Under the pieces are notes generated by a model. The model did no database searches. It had not been told where the DNA came from and was given only the letters and a program-made list of their open reading frames with translations. From NCBI GenBank assembly GCA_029718625.1, contig CM056387.1, forward strand, positions 37,519,244-37,583,243: a stretch of DNA of 64,000 bases, written 5' to 3'. Made by a program: the position numbers and the translations under genes. Positions 62,689-64,000 of the stretch are shown here, piece by piece; position 1 is the first letter of the stretch; every line of letters begins with the position of its first letter. This stretch comes from Synaphobranchus kaupii (Eukaryota; Chordata; Actinopteri; Anguilliformes; Synaphobranchidae).

Positions 62689-63341
62689 CCCTAGACTCTC
62701 CCAAGCACTTGTCTGTCCAATGAATGAGTGGATTGATTCAACGCAACTTTAACACAAGGAAACATTGGGAAAGTTGCTTTTGAAAGTCTGTTTTCCACTG
62801 CAACAAAAAAAAAACCCAGAGATTAAAAGCCAATGTGTATCATGTATCGTTACCCAGAACTCAGGAGTCTTTTCATATTTGGCTTTTACACGAGACCTTC
62901 ACATCAATGATAAATCAAGGTGAGATTTGTTTCAGCAAGGTTATGATTGGGTTATGATTGGTCCTCAGCCTCATGACCACAACCCCACCCCATCCCACCC
63001 CCGCTTTCCCAGTCCCCCTCCACTGTCAGCATCAACTCCCAATTTCTTCCTGAGTCGCAAGGACAGGTCAGACCTAATTTAATCTCCTGTGTCAGGGGTA
63101 AGAAAATATGACGAGTGAAAGGAACAAAGATTTAAATGGGGGTTAAGACGCGTTCCCCTGACGACCCAAAATACCGGCGAGGCCTCTTTCAAACGGCCCC
63201 CGACCCCCAATCGGAGATGCGTGAGACGGAAAGGGCTTCCTGGCCTGTGCTGAGTGCCACCTGCACAGGAAATGCAGTGACGTTAAGAGGCCCTTCTGTG
63301 CTCACAGGCACAGAGAGAGAAGGCCAAGCTGCTGACGGGGG

Positions 63342-63545
63342 GGAGGCAGTGTAGTATAATGGTTAAGGAACTGGCCTTGTAACCGAAAGGTTGCAGGTTC
63401 GATTTCCAGATAGGTAGGCTTGAGCAAGGTGCCTGACCTGCGTTACTTCAGTATATATCCGTCTGTATGAATGGATACTATGCATAAAATGCGAAACACC
63501 GTGTGTCTGGATAAGGGCGTCTGCTAATTTCCTGTAATCTAATGG
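63342..63545 (+). mobile_element. tRNA-derived SINE, nearly complete
   Basis: The head is gtagtataatggttaaggaa (A-box region) with B-box gcaggttcgatttcc. The body is gcttgagcaaggtgcctgac and the 3' tail ctggataagggcgtctgcta ending tcctgtaatctaatgg. That tail type is shared between teleost SINEs and L2/CR1-clade LINEs, implying LINE-driven mobilisation. Confidence 0.88.
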
Positions 63546-64000
63546 AGGGGGGCGGTAGCCGTTTGTCAATTTTCATAGTCTCCGTCTAGTTATTTCAAGA
63601 TGGCGGTAAACATGTTGGAACACATGAAGGCGTCGTGACCGGTTGTCCCACTGGTCCGGGGGGGATGAGGGGGGCGATTTTAGTGAGTCTTTTAGTGATT
63701 TTAGCCATTGTAACCATTGTTGCTACAATGGCGGGCGTCTCCCAAAATCTGTTAGGTGGATATGTGGATGTGGGATATCAGATATGGTGGGAGGGGTTTA
63801 TGGATGACAAGCAGTCCTGTAATCAATGGGGTGCGGGTGGGAGGGGGGGGTTGAGAGATGTCTTTTTTTGTGTGTGTGGGGGGGAGGGGGGGGCAGCAGC
63901 CATTGGCCGCTCGTGTTTGCTACAGAAGTCCTCAGAAGCTAACTACTGTATCAGACACACAGATACACCCCCCCCACCACCCTCTCCCCTCTCCCCCCCG

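Larger units (their letters stand above)
57956..64000. other. Downstream intergenic DNA, no gene seen
   Basis: It contains two adjacent MITEs, an inverted-repeat element, a GT-rich stretch (59450-59520), a hAT-like MITE, a SINE and some complex sequence. No open frame has recognisable similarity or codon-like structure. Confidence 0.7.

Overview
This window is vertebrate DNA, almost certainly from a ray-finned (teleost) fish. It holds the 3' part of one large gene on the + strand: zfhx3 (ATBF1), which encodes a giant transcription factor with many C2H2 zinc fingers and four homeodomains. The identification rests on near-continuous similarity, recalled from family knowledge, to human ZFHX3. 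This includes all four homeodomains, the interleaved zinc fingers, and the very C-terminus (...GTDSLRL here, ...GTDTFRL in human). Teleost origin is suggested by long CA/GT/CT/poly-G microsatellites, small inverted-repeat DNA transposons (hAT-like and Tc1-like) and tRNA-derived SINEs. I cannot say which species it is, nor which duplicate (zfhx3a or zfhx3b).

Layout. Positions 1-36358 are intron upstream of the first exon seen. This stretch has three compositional parts: GC-rich and microsatellite-laden (1-9400), AT-rich and nearly free of microsatellites (9400-19450), then GC-rich again (19450-36358), with a 500-base assembly gap at 31734-32233. Five coding exons follow at 36359-36495, 37376-37576, 43487-43610, 44215-49776 and 50771-52617. 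All junctions are GT-AG and the reading phase is kept throughout. They correspond, by inference, to exons 6-10 of the human gene and encode the last 2622 residues. The N-terminal third of the protein lies upstream, outside the window. A long 3' UTR follows from 52618, probably ending near 57955. The remaining ~6 kb (57956-64000) is downstream intergenic DNA with several small transposons and no convincing gene.

The rest is non-coding: introns, simple repeats, at least six short inverted-repeat transposons, about five tRNA-derived SINE fragments (some uncertain), a few minisatellites, CpG-dense patches, and non-repetitive stretches that are candidate conserved regulatory elements. I found no tRNA or rRNA gene, no CRISPR array and no prokaryotic content. 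I also found no new biological system. The points most worth a second look concern zfhx3 itself: the loss or absence of the poly-glycine tract that is expanded in human SCA4, the dense microsatellites touching both splice sites of one exon, and a SINE carrying a poly(A) signal in the last intron.
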